Assembly: GCA_023458615.1 (NCBI GenBank)
Contig: JAEWYV010000098.1
Location: forward strand, 1 to 7,702
Direction of reading: 5' to 3'
DNA from: Bacillota bacterium
Lineage (GTDB): Bacteria > Bacillota > Clostridia > Christensenellales > CAG-138
Length of the DNA stretch: 7,702 nt
Positions 1 to 6,138 of the stretch are shown in pieces; within the stretch, counting starts at the first letter, position 1; each line of letters starts with the position of its first letter. The position numbers and the translations under genes were made by a program. Under the pieces are notes generated by a model that saw nothing but the letters and a program-made list of their open reading frames with translations, had not been told where the DNA came from and ran no database searches.

Positions 1-140
1 TATATGATGTAGCGATATAGTTGGTCAATCGTCTCATTAATATAGCGGCACGGATCGATGTGATATAGAGTGCAGAAATCTCCAACGAAATGGGTTTCAA
101 CGGAACTGAAATGTATACAAGCGAACTTGCTTTTTGAAAA

Positions 141-1082
141 CTATTCTACGATTGTACTCGTAGATGCCGGCAGATAATATCGAACATAGTCAATGAGCAT
201 GCGTTGGGGAAATGCCTCGTCGGCTACACCCTTTACACCGCCCCAACTGCCGCCAATGGCGAGGTTCAGGATCAGGTGAAAAGGGACATCGAAGGGCCAG
301 GTATCGGAGGTAGCTCCATTGGGGCGCATATAGGTTAATGTGTTAACACCGTCAAAAGAAAGGAATAGAGCTTCCTCATTCCAGAGCAAACTGTAAATAT
401 GGAAGTCGTCATCCTTATGCCCTAAACGAGCAAATGCAGTTATCGCAATACCATTTAATGAATTACGGGTGAATGTATGGATGGTCGAGTGTACGCGTTT
501 CGCATCATAGCCGACGCGCTCAACCATATCGATTTCGCCAGAATGCAGATACCCGCCGTAGCGTAGATCGCTTTGAAGAAGCCAAATGGCTGACCAGGTG
601 CCAATGCCTGTCGGCAGTGCAGCCCGAACTTCCAGATATCCGTATGTCATATCCAGTTTACCTAGTGTATTCAGATGCGCAGAGGTATAGCTGCGACCTT
701 GCGCGGGCTCCTTTCTCGCCTCGATGACAAGACAGCCGTCCTCAACACTGGCGTTTTCAGACAGATAGCACTGCAGTTCATCGTTATACGGCCAAGGGCC
801 AACCTCAAAGCTCCAGTTGCGCTCATCGATGTGCCCAGCATCGAATTCATCTGCAAACTGAATCACGTAGTCATCTGGTGGACCGGGTGTAGGTGATGGG
901 GATGGAGTTGCAATGGGTGTAGGAGAAGGTGTAGCAACAGGGGAACTTGCCGGTGCGATGGCTGAGATTTCTGCGGGAATCTCTGTTCGGACTACAGCAG
1001 AATTGACATCTACTATGGCAGAACAGCCGGTCAGAAATGCGATGATTAACACAAAAGCAAAGATTGAATAAAGTTGCTTCAT
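141..1082 (-). CDS. Glycoside hydrolase family 16 lipoprotein (laminarinase/beta-glucanase-like)
   Basis: This 313-residue protein is predicted to be a secreted, membrane-anchored endo-beta-glucanase hydrolysing beta-1,3 or mixed-linkage glucans. Residues 5-17 are hydrophobic and end in LTGC, so Cys20 is the likely lipidated residue. Residues 45-70 form a Pro/Ser/Thr-rich spacer that lifts the enzyme off the membrane. The GH16 domain runs from about 72 to 305. Its active-site strand is GEIDMVE, with Glu183 the expected nucleophile, Asp185 the helper and Glu188 the acid/base. The ExDxxE spacing with the extra residue is the laminarinase type rather than the Bacillus lichenase type. Conserved tryptophans (GTWSAIW, GGSWGG) and the terminal strand MLIDYVRYY are present, so the domain is complete. 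The start has AGGAGG four bases upstream. It is divergent from the c-di-GMP operon. Family assignment is firm, exact substrate is not. Confidence 0.93.
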   Translation of the reverse strand: MKQLYSIFAFVLIIAFLTGCSAIVDVNSAVVRTEIPAEISAIAPASSPVATPSPTPIATPSPSPTPGPPDDYVIQFADEFDAGHIDERNWSFEVGPWPYNDELQCYLSENASVEDGCLVIEARKEPAQGRSYTSAHLNTLGKLDMTYGYLEVRAALPTGIGTWSAIWLLQSDLRYGGYLHSGEIDMVERVGYDAKRVHSTIHTFTRNSLNGIAITAFARLGHKDDDFHIYSLLWNEEALFLSFDGVNTLTYMRPNGATSDTWPFDVPFHLILNLAIGGSWGGVKGVADEAFPQRMLIDYVRYYLPASTSTIVE

Positions 1083-1194
1083 TTAGCCTCCTCACCGGAA
1101 AGAGTGTTCGCTGATAGATAATGCATCGTAAAGAACGCGCATGATTCGGGAATGGATTTTTGCATAGAACAGTTCAAATAAGCAAAGCAGTTTA

Positions 1195-1224
1195 TTGTAT
1201 TGTTAATCGATACACTACTATAGG
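1195..1224 (+). promoter_or_regulatory. Possible sigma-A promoter of the HD-GYP/hybrid kinase operon
   Basis: TTGTAT (1195-1200) and TATAGG (1219-1224) are separated by 18 bases. They would start transcription roughly 85 bases before the response regulator gene. It is the best plus-strand match in the 232-base divergent intergenic region. Both boxes deviate from consensus, so this is only a candidate. No clear promoter for the divergent GH16 gene was found. Confidence 0.3.
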
Positions 1225-1314
1225 CGCAATCACTACCGAGGTGTTCCTCAAGATGATTGAGACGGAAGGCAACAAGGCATTAGCAGCAAATTGAATGGAA
1301 CATGAGGAGCCAAT

Positions 1315-2391
1315 ATGATTCGAATTCTGATTGCCGACGATTCAAAAACCGATGTTGCCATCATCAGCAGCATATTATCGGACTATGAACTGCTCTTTGC
1401 ATATGATGGAATGGATGCCATGGAGCAGTTAGAGCGCCATCCGAATGTTGACATTCTGATTCTGGATATCAACATGCCGCGCATGAATGGTTTTGAAGTA
1501 CTGGAACAGATGAAGAACCACCCGGAATATAAGAATATTGCGGTGCTGGTTTTGACGAATTTTGACGAAATCGATAACGAGATGCGAGGTCTCGACCTTG
1601 GCGCAGTGGATTATATTCGAAAGCCGCTGAATATTCGTTCACTGCGAAAACGGGTTGAGTTGCAGATTAAACTGAAAAATGCGCGCGACGCGCTGGAGCA
1701 GCAGAATCTCATTCTGGAAAAGCGTGTGCAGGAACGCACACGAGAAAGTGTACTCACGCGAGATGTCACGATTCACGCGTTGGTGAGCTTGCTTGAGGTG
1801 CGAAATATTGAATCGAGCAATCATACCAAGCGAACGCAGCTGATGATGCAGGAGATGTGTTCCCACCTAAAGGCGAATGTGCCGTTTAGCAATATACTAA
1901 CGGATAGCTATGCAAAGGAGTTATTCGACACGACACCATTGCATGATATTGGAAAGGTTGGCATCCCTGATCATATTTTGCTCAAGCCTGGCAAACTCAC
2001 AACGGATGAGTTTGAGATTATGAAAAAGCATACAACCTTTGGCGTGGAGGCGCTTCGCTGTATGGGGCCGGAAAGCGACAGCCTTTCCTTTATCCGTACG
2101 GCGGCAGAAATTGCAGGGACACACCATGAGAAGTTCGATGGAACTGGTTATCCCGGCGGTTTGGTTGGAAAGGATATCCCGCTCGCGGGCCGATTGATGG
2201 CGATCATCGATGTATATGACGCGCTTGTCAACAAACGCGTGTATAAGCCCGCCTTTACACATGAAGCCGCGCTGGAAATGATGGAAGCAGAGCGCGGTAC
2301 CCATTTTGATCCGGAACTATTGGATGCATTTTTCGAAATCGAGGGCGCGGTTCGGTCTATTGCGGACAGCTTTGGCCAACAGGCCGGTTAG
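1315..2391 (+). CDS. Response regulator with HD-GYP domain (predicted cyclic di-GMP phosphodiesterase)
   Basis: This 358-residue cytoplasmic protein is predicted to hydrolyse cyclic di-GMP under control of a phosphorylated receiver. Residues 1-118 form a complete REC domain: acidic pair Asp8-Asp9, phosphoacceptor Asp51 in LILDINMP, Thr81 and Lys103 (RKP). Residues 119-148 look like a coiled-coil linker. From about 150 to 345 lies an HD-GYP domain with His210-Asp211 in HDIGKVGIPD, KKH at 237-239, HH at 270-271 and the signature GTGYPGG (Gly278-Tyr279-Pro280). All hallmark metal and signature residues seem present, so activity is expected. GAGGAG lies five bases before the ATG. The stop is ten bases from the hybrid kinase start, so the kinase, through its HPt domain, is the likely phosphodonor. 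Domain calls are firm. The phosphorelay partnership is inferred from the arrangement. Confidence 0.95.
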   Translation: MIRILIADDSKTDVAIISSILSDYELLFAYDGMDAMEQLERHPNVDILILDINMPRMNGFEVLEQMKNHPEYKNIAVLVLTNFDEIDNEMRGLDLGAVDYIRKPLNIRSLRKRVELQIKLKNARDALEQQNLILEKRVQERTRESVLTRDVTIHALVSLLEVRNIESSNHTKRTQLMMQEMCSHLKANVPFSNILTDSYAKELFDTTPLHDIGKVGIPDHILLKPGKLTTDEFEIMKKHTTFGVEALRCMGPESDSLSFIRTAAEIAGTHHEKFDGTGYPGGLVGKDIPLAGRLMAIIDVYDALVNKRVYKPAFTHEAALEMMEAERGTHFDPELLDAFFEIEGAVRSIADSFGQQAG

Positions 2392-2394
2392 GAG
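2390..2394 (+). promoter_or_regulatory. Shine-Dalgarno site fixing the hybrid kinase start
   Basis: AGGAG overlaps the TAG stop of the HD-GYP gene and sits seven bases before the ATG at 2402. A longer reading frame opens at 2306, but its extra 32 residues lie inside the preceding gene. Only the 2402 start places a clean signal peptide at the N-terminus. The overlap of the site with the upstream stop suggests translational coupling. Confidence 0.8.
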
Positions 2395-2401
2395 CGATTG
2401 T

Positions 2402-5347
2402 ATGAAACCACGCAAGTTGATCGCGGCCGTTCTGGTGGTCTTCTCGCTGTTCTTGCTCGTTTTATCATCGACGGCACTCGCTGAAGAAACCAGCCCGGGG
2501 CCGCAAATACTGTTAACCCAAAAAGAACAGGATTTTATTCGAAATCATCCTGTTATTCACCTCGGTGTGGACCCAACCTTTGTGCCATACGAGTTCATCG
2601 ATACGGATGGGCAGTATAAGGGAATCGCGGCGGATTACATCGCGTTGATTTGCGAGAAAACCGGATTACAGATGGAGGTTAAAAAAGGATTAACCTGGAC
2701 CGAAGCATATGAAATGGCGGTTCAGGGTCAGCTCGACGTCTTGCCATGTGTTGGGCAAACCGCTGAACGTGAGCGGTATTTTTTATTTTCGGACACCTAT
2801 TTTACATTTCAAAGAGCAATTTTTGTCAATGAGGATATCAAAGACATCCGATCCTTTGCGGATTTATCTGGCAAAACAATAGCGGTTCAAATGAATAGCT
2901 CACACCATAGCTATATGACACAGCATCCGGAAGTGAAACTAAGCTTGTATCCAACCGTTGAGGCGGCCCTGCGAGCGGTTTCAAATGGAATTGAGATTGC
3001 GTTTGTCGGAAATTTTGCTACAACCAGCTATTTGGCAAAGTCTATTGGGATTTCTAATTTAAAATACATTCCAATTGAAGTGGGTGCGGACGACCAGTCC
3101 CAATCCCTACATTTTGCGGTTCGAAAGGATTGGCCTGAGCTAGTTAGCATCATCAATAAGGCGCTGGCGAGCATCACCAAACAGCAGCGCACAGAGATCA
3201 ATAACAAGTGGATCGATGTTGAGGGTGCCGTCGATTATTCCTATGTTCTGCGCGTCATCGGCATCGCCGGATTGACATTGGTTGCGGTTCTGGTGGTGTC
3301 ATATTTCTGGATCATTCGCTTGAGAAAAGAAATTGCTAAACGAAGAAAAGCGCAGGAAGAGGCAACGCTCGCCAAGGAAGAGGCGGTTTCAGCCAATCAG
3401 GTGAAGTCCCTGTTTCTTGCGCGCATGTCGCACGAAATCAGAACGCCATTGAACGCAATTCTTGGCATGGCCTATCTGATGAAGAAAACAGACCTTACTG
3501 CGACTCAGGGGATGTATTTGGATAAACTCACGCAAGCTTCGCGCAATATGCTCGGTACGATTAACGATATTCTTGATTTCTCAAAGATCGAGGCCGGGAA
3601 AATAACAATCGAAAAAGTCCCGTTTGATTTAGACAAAATTCTCCAACGAATCATCAATATAGAATCGGTCAAGGTGGAAGAACAGGGGATAGAATTGTCG
3701 GTTATTAAAAGCCCGGACGTGCCGTCGATGTTCCTTGGTGACCCGCTGCGAGTCGAACAAATTCTATTAAACCTCATCAACAATGCCGTTAAATTTACGG
3801 AGCATGGTTCGGTTAAGGTGAGCATTTCAAGTGATGCAACGGACACGACTAACCGGGTGGTTACCTTCGTTGTGAGCGATACCGGAATTGGAATGGCGCC
3901 GGAACAACTAGAGCACCTGTTCGCTCCGTTTGATCAGGGCGACTCCAGTATCAGCCGCCGCTTCGGGGGCAGCGGGTTGGGACTTTCGATTGTCAAAAGC
4001 CTCACCGACCTCATGGACGGCCAGATCTCTGCCACAAGCGAGAAAGGCCAAGGATCGGTGTTCACGGTTATGCTTCCGCTGGAGATTGACTCGGCGCAGG
4101 AATCGTCGAAGAACGCAAGAATGTCGTCGGACTGTTTCCGCAATACACGTGCGCTGATATTACTAAAAGCAGAGGCTACGCGCACCCAGCTGGAAGAGTA
4201 CTTGCGCTCTTTTGGAATTCAAAACGAAATTGTGGAAACAGAACAACAGATGCGCTCGAAGCTGGATGCGGTGATTTCAAAAGCAGAGGCTCCTTATCAG
4301 ATCTTGATGATAGACTACGCTACTCCGCCAAACGGCGGGATCGAATTCTATCGTAAACTAAAGGCAGAACAGCGGATACCCGAACAAAGCAAGTCGATCT
4401 TGCTTGTGCCAATGATGCGGGAGGATTTGTTTGAAGAGCTGGAGTCGGCAGGAATCGATATCGGAATCACAAAGCCAATCATTCCATCGGTGCTATACAA
4501 CGGGATCATCGAGATTTTAAAAATTAAACCACCGGAGGAAAAACGCCAACTGCTAGAGGGGAACCAACTGATTGCGCCACATCCCTATCGGTTGTTGTTG
4601 GTTGAGGATAACAAGACGAATCAATTTATCGCAAAAAGCATTTTGGGGCAGGCAGGCTTTATCATGGATATCGCTTCCGACGGAGAAGAGGGTTATCAAT
4701 ACTATGCCGCGCATCAGGCCGAGGTTGATCTGATTTTGATGGATTTACATATGCCTATTATGGATGGATATACAGCTTCGGACATGATTCGCAGAATCAA
4801 TCAAGAGATTCCGATTGTTGCGATGACAGCGGATGCGATCACAGGCGTAGAGGAAAAATGCCGTAGCCATGGTATCTGGAACTATGTAAGTAAGCCTTTT
4901 GAACCGAATCAGTTGATTGAAACACTGATCACTCTCTTGAATGGAAAGATACCGAACGCTCTGCCAGAGCAATTTGGCAAAACAGACAAAACTACGGCCG
5001 GTAATACACAAGTTATTGACTTTGACGATGGAATCAAACGAATCGGTGGTGATAAGGATATCTTTCGTCTGGTGCTGCAATCATTTATCGATGAAAACAG
5101 CAATGTTGGAGCGCAGCTTGAGGCGGCTATTCGCAAAAGAGATTATGCGCAAGGCGAACAGATCGTTCACAAAATTAAGAGCAGTGCAGGTAGCATCGGC
5201 GCAAAGAACTTGCACGACATTTCTGTAGAGCTTCAACGTGCTTTTAAAGATGCCGACGAAGATGCAATACAAAAGCTATCCCTTGAATTCTTGGGGTGCC
5301 TTAAGGAAACGCTTGATTTAATATTGAAGTTCATCAAGGCAAATTAA
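2402..5347 (+). CDS. Hybrid sensor histidine kinase: solute-binding sensor, HisKA, HATPase, two receivers, HPt
   Basis: This 981-residue membrane sensor carries a full phosphorelay in one chain. Residues 5-24 are hydrophobic and followed by ALA at 25-27, a signal peptide or first membrane helix. Residues about 50-275 form an extracellular SBP_bac_3-type domain (HLGVDPTFVPYEF, then GIAADYI), the fold that binds amino acids and other small ligands. A membrane helix at about 281-306 and a short charged helix lead to HisKA, with His344 in SHEIRTPLN. HATPase shows NLINNAVKF (N457, N461), DTGIG (493-497) and GGSGLGL (522-528). A first receiver (about 583-700) keeps Asp638 and Lys691 but lacks the N-terminal acidic pair. 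A second receiver (about 730-845) is canonical: Glu735-Asp736, Asp781, Lys831. The HPt domain (about 872-975) has His923 in HKIKSSAG. The ligand is unknown. The probable output is the HD-GYP protein encoded just upstream. Confidence 0.95.
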   Translation: MKPRKLIAAVLVVFSLFLLVLSSTALAEETSPGPQILLTQKEQDFIRNHPVIHLGVDPTFVPYEFIDTDGQYKGIAADYIALICEKTGLQMEVKKGLTWTEAYEMAVQGQLDVLPCVGQTAERERYFLFSDTYFTFQRAIFVNEDIKDIRSFADLSGKTIAVQMNSSHHSYMTQHPEVKLSLYPTVEAALRAVSNGIEIAFVGNFATTSYLAKSIGISNLKYIPIEVGADDQSQSLHFAVRKDWPELVSIINKALASITKQQRTEINNKWIDVEGAVDYSYVLRVIGIAGLTLVAVLVVSYFWIIRLRKEIAKRRKAQEEATLAKEEAVSANQVKSLFLARMSHEIRTPLNAILGMAYLMKKTDLTATQGMYLDKLTQASRNMLGTINDILDFSKIEAGKITIEKVPFDLDKILQRIINIESVKVEEQGIELSVIKSPDVPSMFLGDPLRVEQILLNLINNAVKFTEHGSVKVSISSDATDTTNRVVTFVVSDTGIGMAPEQLEHLFAPFDQGDSSISRRFGGSGLGLSIVKSLTDLMDGQISATSEKGQGSVFTVMLPLEIDSAQESSKNARMSSDCFRNTRALILLKAEATRTQLEEYLRSFGIQNEIVETEQQMRSKLDAVISKAEAPYQILMIDYATPPNGGIEFYRKLKAEQRIPEQSKSILLVPMMREDLFEELESAGIDIGITKPIIPSVLYNGIIEILKIKPPEEKRQLLEGNQLIAPHPYRLLLVEDNKTNQFIAKSILGQAGFIMDIASDGEEGYQYYAAHQAEVDLILMDLHMPIMDGYTASDMIRRINQEIPIVAMTADAITGVEEKCRSHGIWNYVSKPFEPNQLIETLITLLNGKIPNALPEQFGKTDKTTAGNTQVIDFDDGIKRIGGDKDIFRLVLQSFIDENSNVGAQLEAAIRKRDYAQGEQIVHKIKSSAGSIGAKNLHDISVELQRAFKDADEDAIQKLSLEFLGCLKETLDLILKFIKAN

Positions 5348-5689
5348 GAGTTTGTAGTTCTGGACGCATCAACCACAATGCATCTGCACAACTTCAGATG
5401 GGAATGTAAATTCGGCGAGATAAAAACCAATTTCAATATGATTACATGGTTCAATACTTGCGCATATTAGGGGAAGAGTTACTGTTTTAATTATGTTTTC
5501 CCTTTGTGATTGAGAATAAATCGAGGTTCGAATGACTGCTGAACCCGTTTTCAGGGCAAATTCAGCCGATTCTAGGCGTTGAAGTAGCGCTGTGCGTTCG
5601 GAATTCGCTGTGTCCCTTTGCCAACGCTTTGCGTAGTCAATTTCACATATACTCTTCAAAGAAAAGACAACTGGATTAAATTAAAACAA
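5348..5689. other. Gap of about 340 bases without a convincing gene
   Basis: No terminator hairpin is obvious after the kinase stop. The only sizeable open frame is on the minus strand (5369-5659, 96 codons). It would have to start at TTG, has no Shine-Dalgarno site, and its translation is not recognised. It could be the decayed remnant of a gene or a chance open frame. The stretch is visibly richer in A+T than the segment to its right. Confidence 0.5.
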
Positions 5690-5719
5690 GGCACACGAAA
5701 TGGTATCACTTCGTGTGCC
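5690..5719 (-). terminator. Intrinsic terminator behind the left tRNA fragment
   Basis: GGCACACGAA (5690-5699) and its exact complement (5710-5719) form a 10-base-pair stem with a 10-base loop. On the minus strand the stem is followed by TTGTTTTAATTTAA. It begins six bases after the CCA end of the tRNA fragment at 5725, the normal place for a tRNA transcript terminator. It may therefore be the original terminator of the tRNA gene. Confidence 0.75.
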
Positions 5720-5724
5720 CTTTG

Positions 5725-5755
5725 TGGCTCCCCCTGTTGGACTCGAACCAACGAC
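5725..5755 (-). repeat. tRNA 3'-end fragment, left copy (putative att site)
   Basis: Read on the minus strand this holds the end of the variable region, T stem GTTGG/CCAAC with loop TTCGAGT, acceptor strand AGGGGGA, discriminator G and encoded CCA. The 31 bases are identical to 5968-5998. To the right only CCGCG (5757-5761 on the opposite strand) still resembles an anticodon stem, after which tRNA similarity stops. No 5' half with TCCCCCT is nearby, so it is not a functional tRNA gene. Short duplications of a tRNA 3' end are the usual scar of integrase-mediated insertion into a tRNA gene. Confidence 0.8.
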
Positions 5756-5930
5756 CCGCGGCCTGCGCAAAAGTCGCTTATCGTTGCCGCTGAAGCGGCA
5801 TCCTAAAGCTCCCTTGCTTGGCTTGCTCCGCCTTGCTTTATCGCCCACTGGGCGCGCTCGGCTCCGCAACAGTGAACAGCCGCGATGCCTCCATTAGGGC
5901 AATCTCGCTGCGTTGAGCCTGCAAGAAAGC
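5756..5930. other. G+C-rich segment between the two tRNA fragments
   Basis: By hand count 5761-5920 is about 61% G+C, clearly above the A+T-rich gap to its left. It contains a 6-base-pair hairpin with a TGAA loop (5785-5800), a 5-base-pair hairpin (5842-5854) and three CTTGCT motifs (5813, 5822, 5832). Short open frames crossing it are the kind produced by reading tRNA ends as protein and are not genes. On the minus strand 5873-5901 can fold as a D-arm-like hairpin followed by an anticodon-stem strand with loop CTGTTCA. It may be the shrunken remnant of an earlier insertion, but its origin is not recognised. Confidence 0.45.
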
Positions 5931-5968
5931 AAAAACAAAAGACCACCGGATGGTGGTCTTTTGTTTTT
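5931..5968. terminator. Perfect 17-base-pair inverted repeat, bidirectional terminator
   Basis: The arms 5931-5947 and 5952-5968 are exact complements around a GGAT loop. The core GACCACC/GGTGGTC is flanked by A-rich and T-rich runs, so the hairpin can terminate on either strand. Its right end shares a base with the CCA end of the right tRNA fragment. On the minus strand it would therefore terminate immediately after that tRNA 3' end. Its sequence is unrelated to the terminator behind the left fragment. Confidence 0.85.
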
Positions 5969-6014
5969 GGCTCCCCCTGTTGGACTCGAACCAACGACAC
6001 TGCGGTTAACAGCC
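5968..6014 (-). repeat. tRNA-Asn(GTT) 3' half, right copy (putative att site of the integrative element)
   Basis: On the minus strand this reads GG, anticodon loop CTGTTAA (anticodon GTT), CCGCA stem strand, variable region GTGTC, T arm GTTGG-TTCGAGT-CCAAC, acceptor strand AGGGGGA, discriminator G and CCA. Acceptor position 72 A and discriminator G fit bacterial tRNA-Asn. To the right the sequence becomes TTT where the 5' anticodon stem strand should continue, and no D arm or TCCCCCT acceptor strand follows. It is thus a 3' half only. Such a fragment next to an integrase gene is the typical att core carried by elements that insert in the anticodon region of a tRNA. The intact tRNA is expected at the far end of the element, outside the window. 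Confidence 0.85.
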
Positions 6015-6049
6015 AAAAAGCGAGACGTTTTTATACTATTCTAAACGAG

Positions 6050-6077
6050 AAAAAAGCCCGATTTACGGGCTTTTTTT
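6050..6077. terminator. Bidirectional terminator downstream of the integrase
   Basis: GCCCG (6056-6060) and CGGGC (6066-6070) enclose a five-base loop. They are flanked by six A on the left and seven T on the right, so the hairpin works on either strand. It lies about 60 bases past the integrase stop and would end the integrase transcript before it enters the tRNA fragment. It would equally block plus-strand transcription into the element. Confidence 0.88.
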
Positions 6078-6116
6078 GGTCTTGGCTATCGTATGATAAC
6101 GTACCATAATAAATAT

Positions 6117-6138
6117 TTTCTTGCCACTTTCTTGCCAC
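6117..6138. repeat. Two tandem 11-base direct repeats at the integrase stop
   Basis: TTTCTTGCCAC occurs twice without a spacer (6117-6127 and 6128-6138). The second copy reaches the first base of the integrase stop codon. Tandem short direct repeats beside the core site are typical arm-type binding sites for the N-terminal domain of this integrase class. That role is inferred from position. No third copy was noticed in the window. Confidence 0.55.

Noticed and set aside
1253..1294. Possible 13-codon leader peptide (MIETEGNKALAAN) before the HD-GYP gene
   Set aside because: The nearest purine-rich site is about 11 bases away and there is no paired hairpin or other sign of attenuation.
2306..2401. 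N-terminal extension of the hybrid kinase
   Set aside because: The extra 32 residues lie inside the HD-GYP gene and would bury the signal peptide. The start at 2402 has AGGAG at the right distance.
5369..5659. Minus-strand 96-codon open frame
   Set aside because: It needs a TTG start, has no ribosome site, and shows no recognisable family. It is kept only as a remark in the gap entry.
5812..5838. CTTGCT repeats as a CRISPR-like or iteron array
   Set aside because: Only three 6-base copies at irregular spacing, too short and irregular for either.
5968..6050. Complete tRNA-Asn gene
   Set aside because: There is no D arm and no acceptor strand complementary to AGGGGGA on the 5' side; only the 3' half is present.
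5618..6109. Several short open frames containing CWTRTND- or VVGSSPTGGAT-like peptides
   Set aside because: These are translations across the tRNA T arm and acceptor sequences, a well-known source of spurious proteins. They have no independent support.
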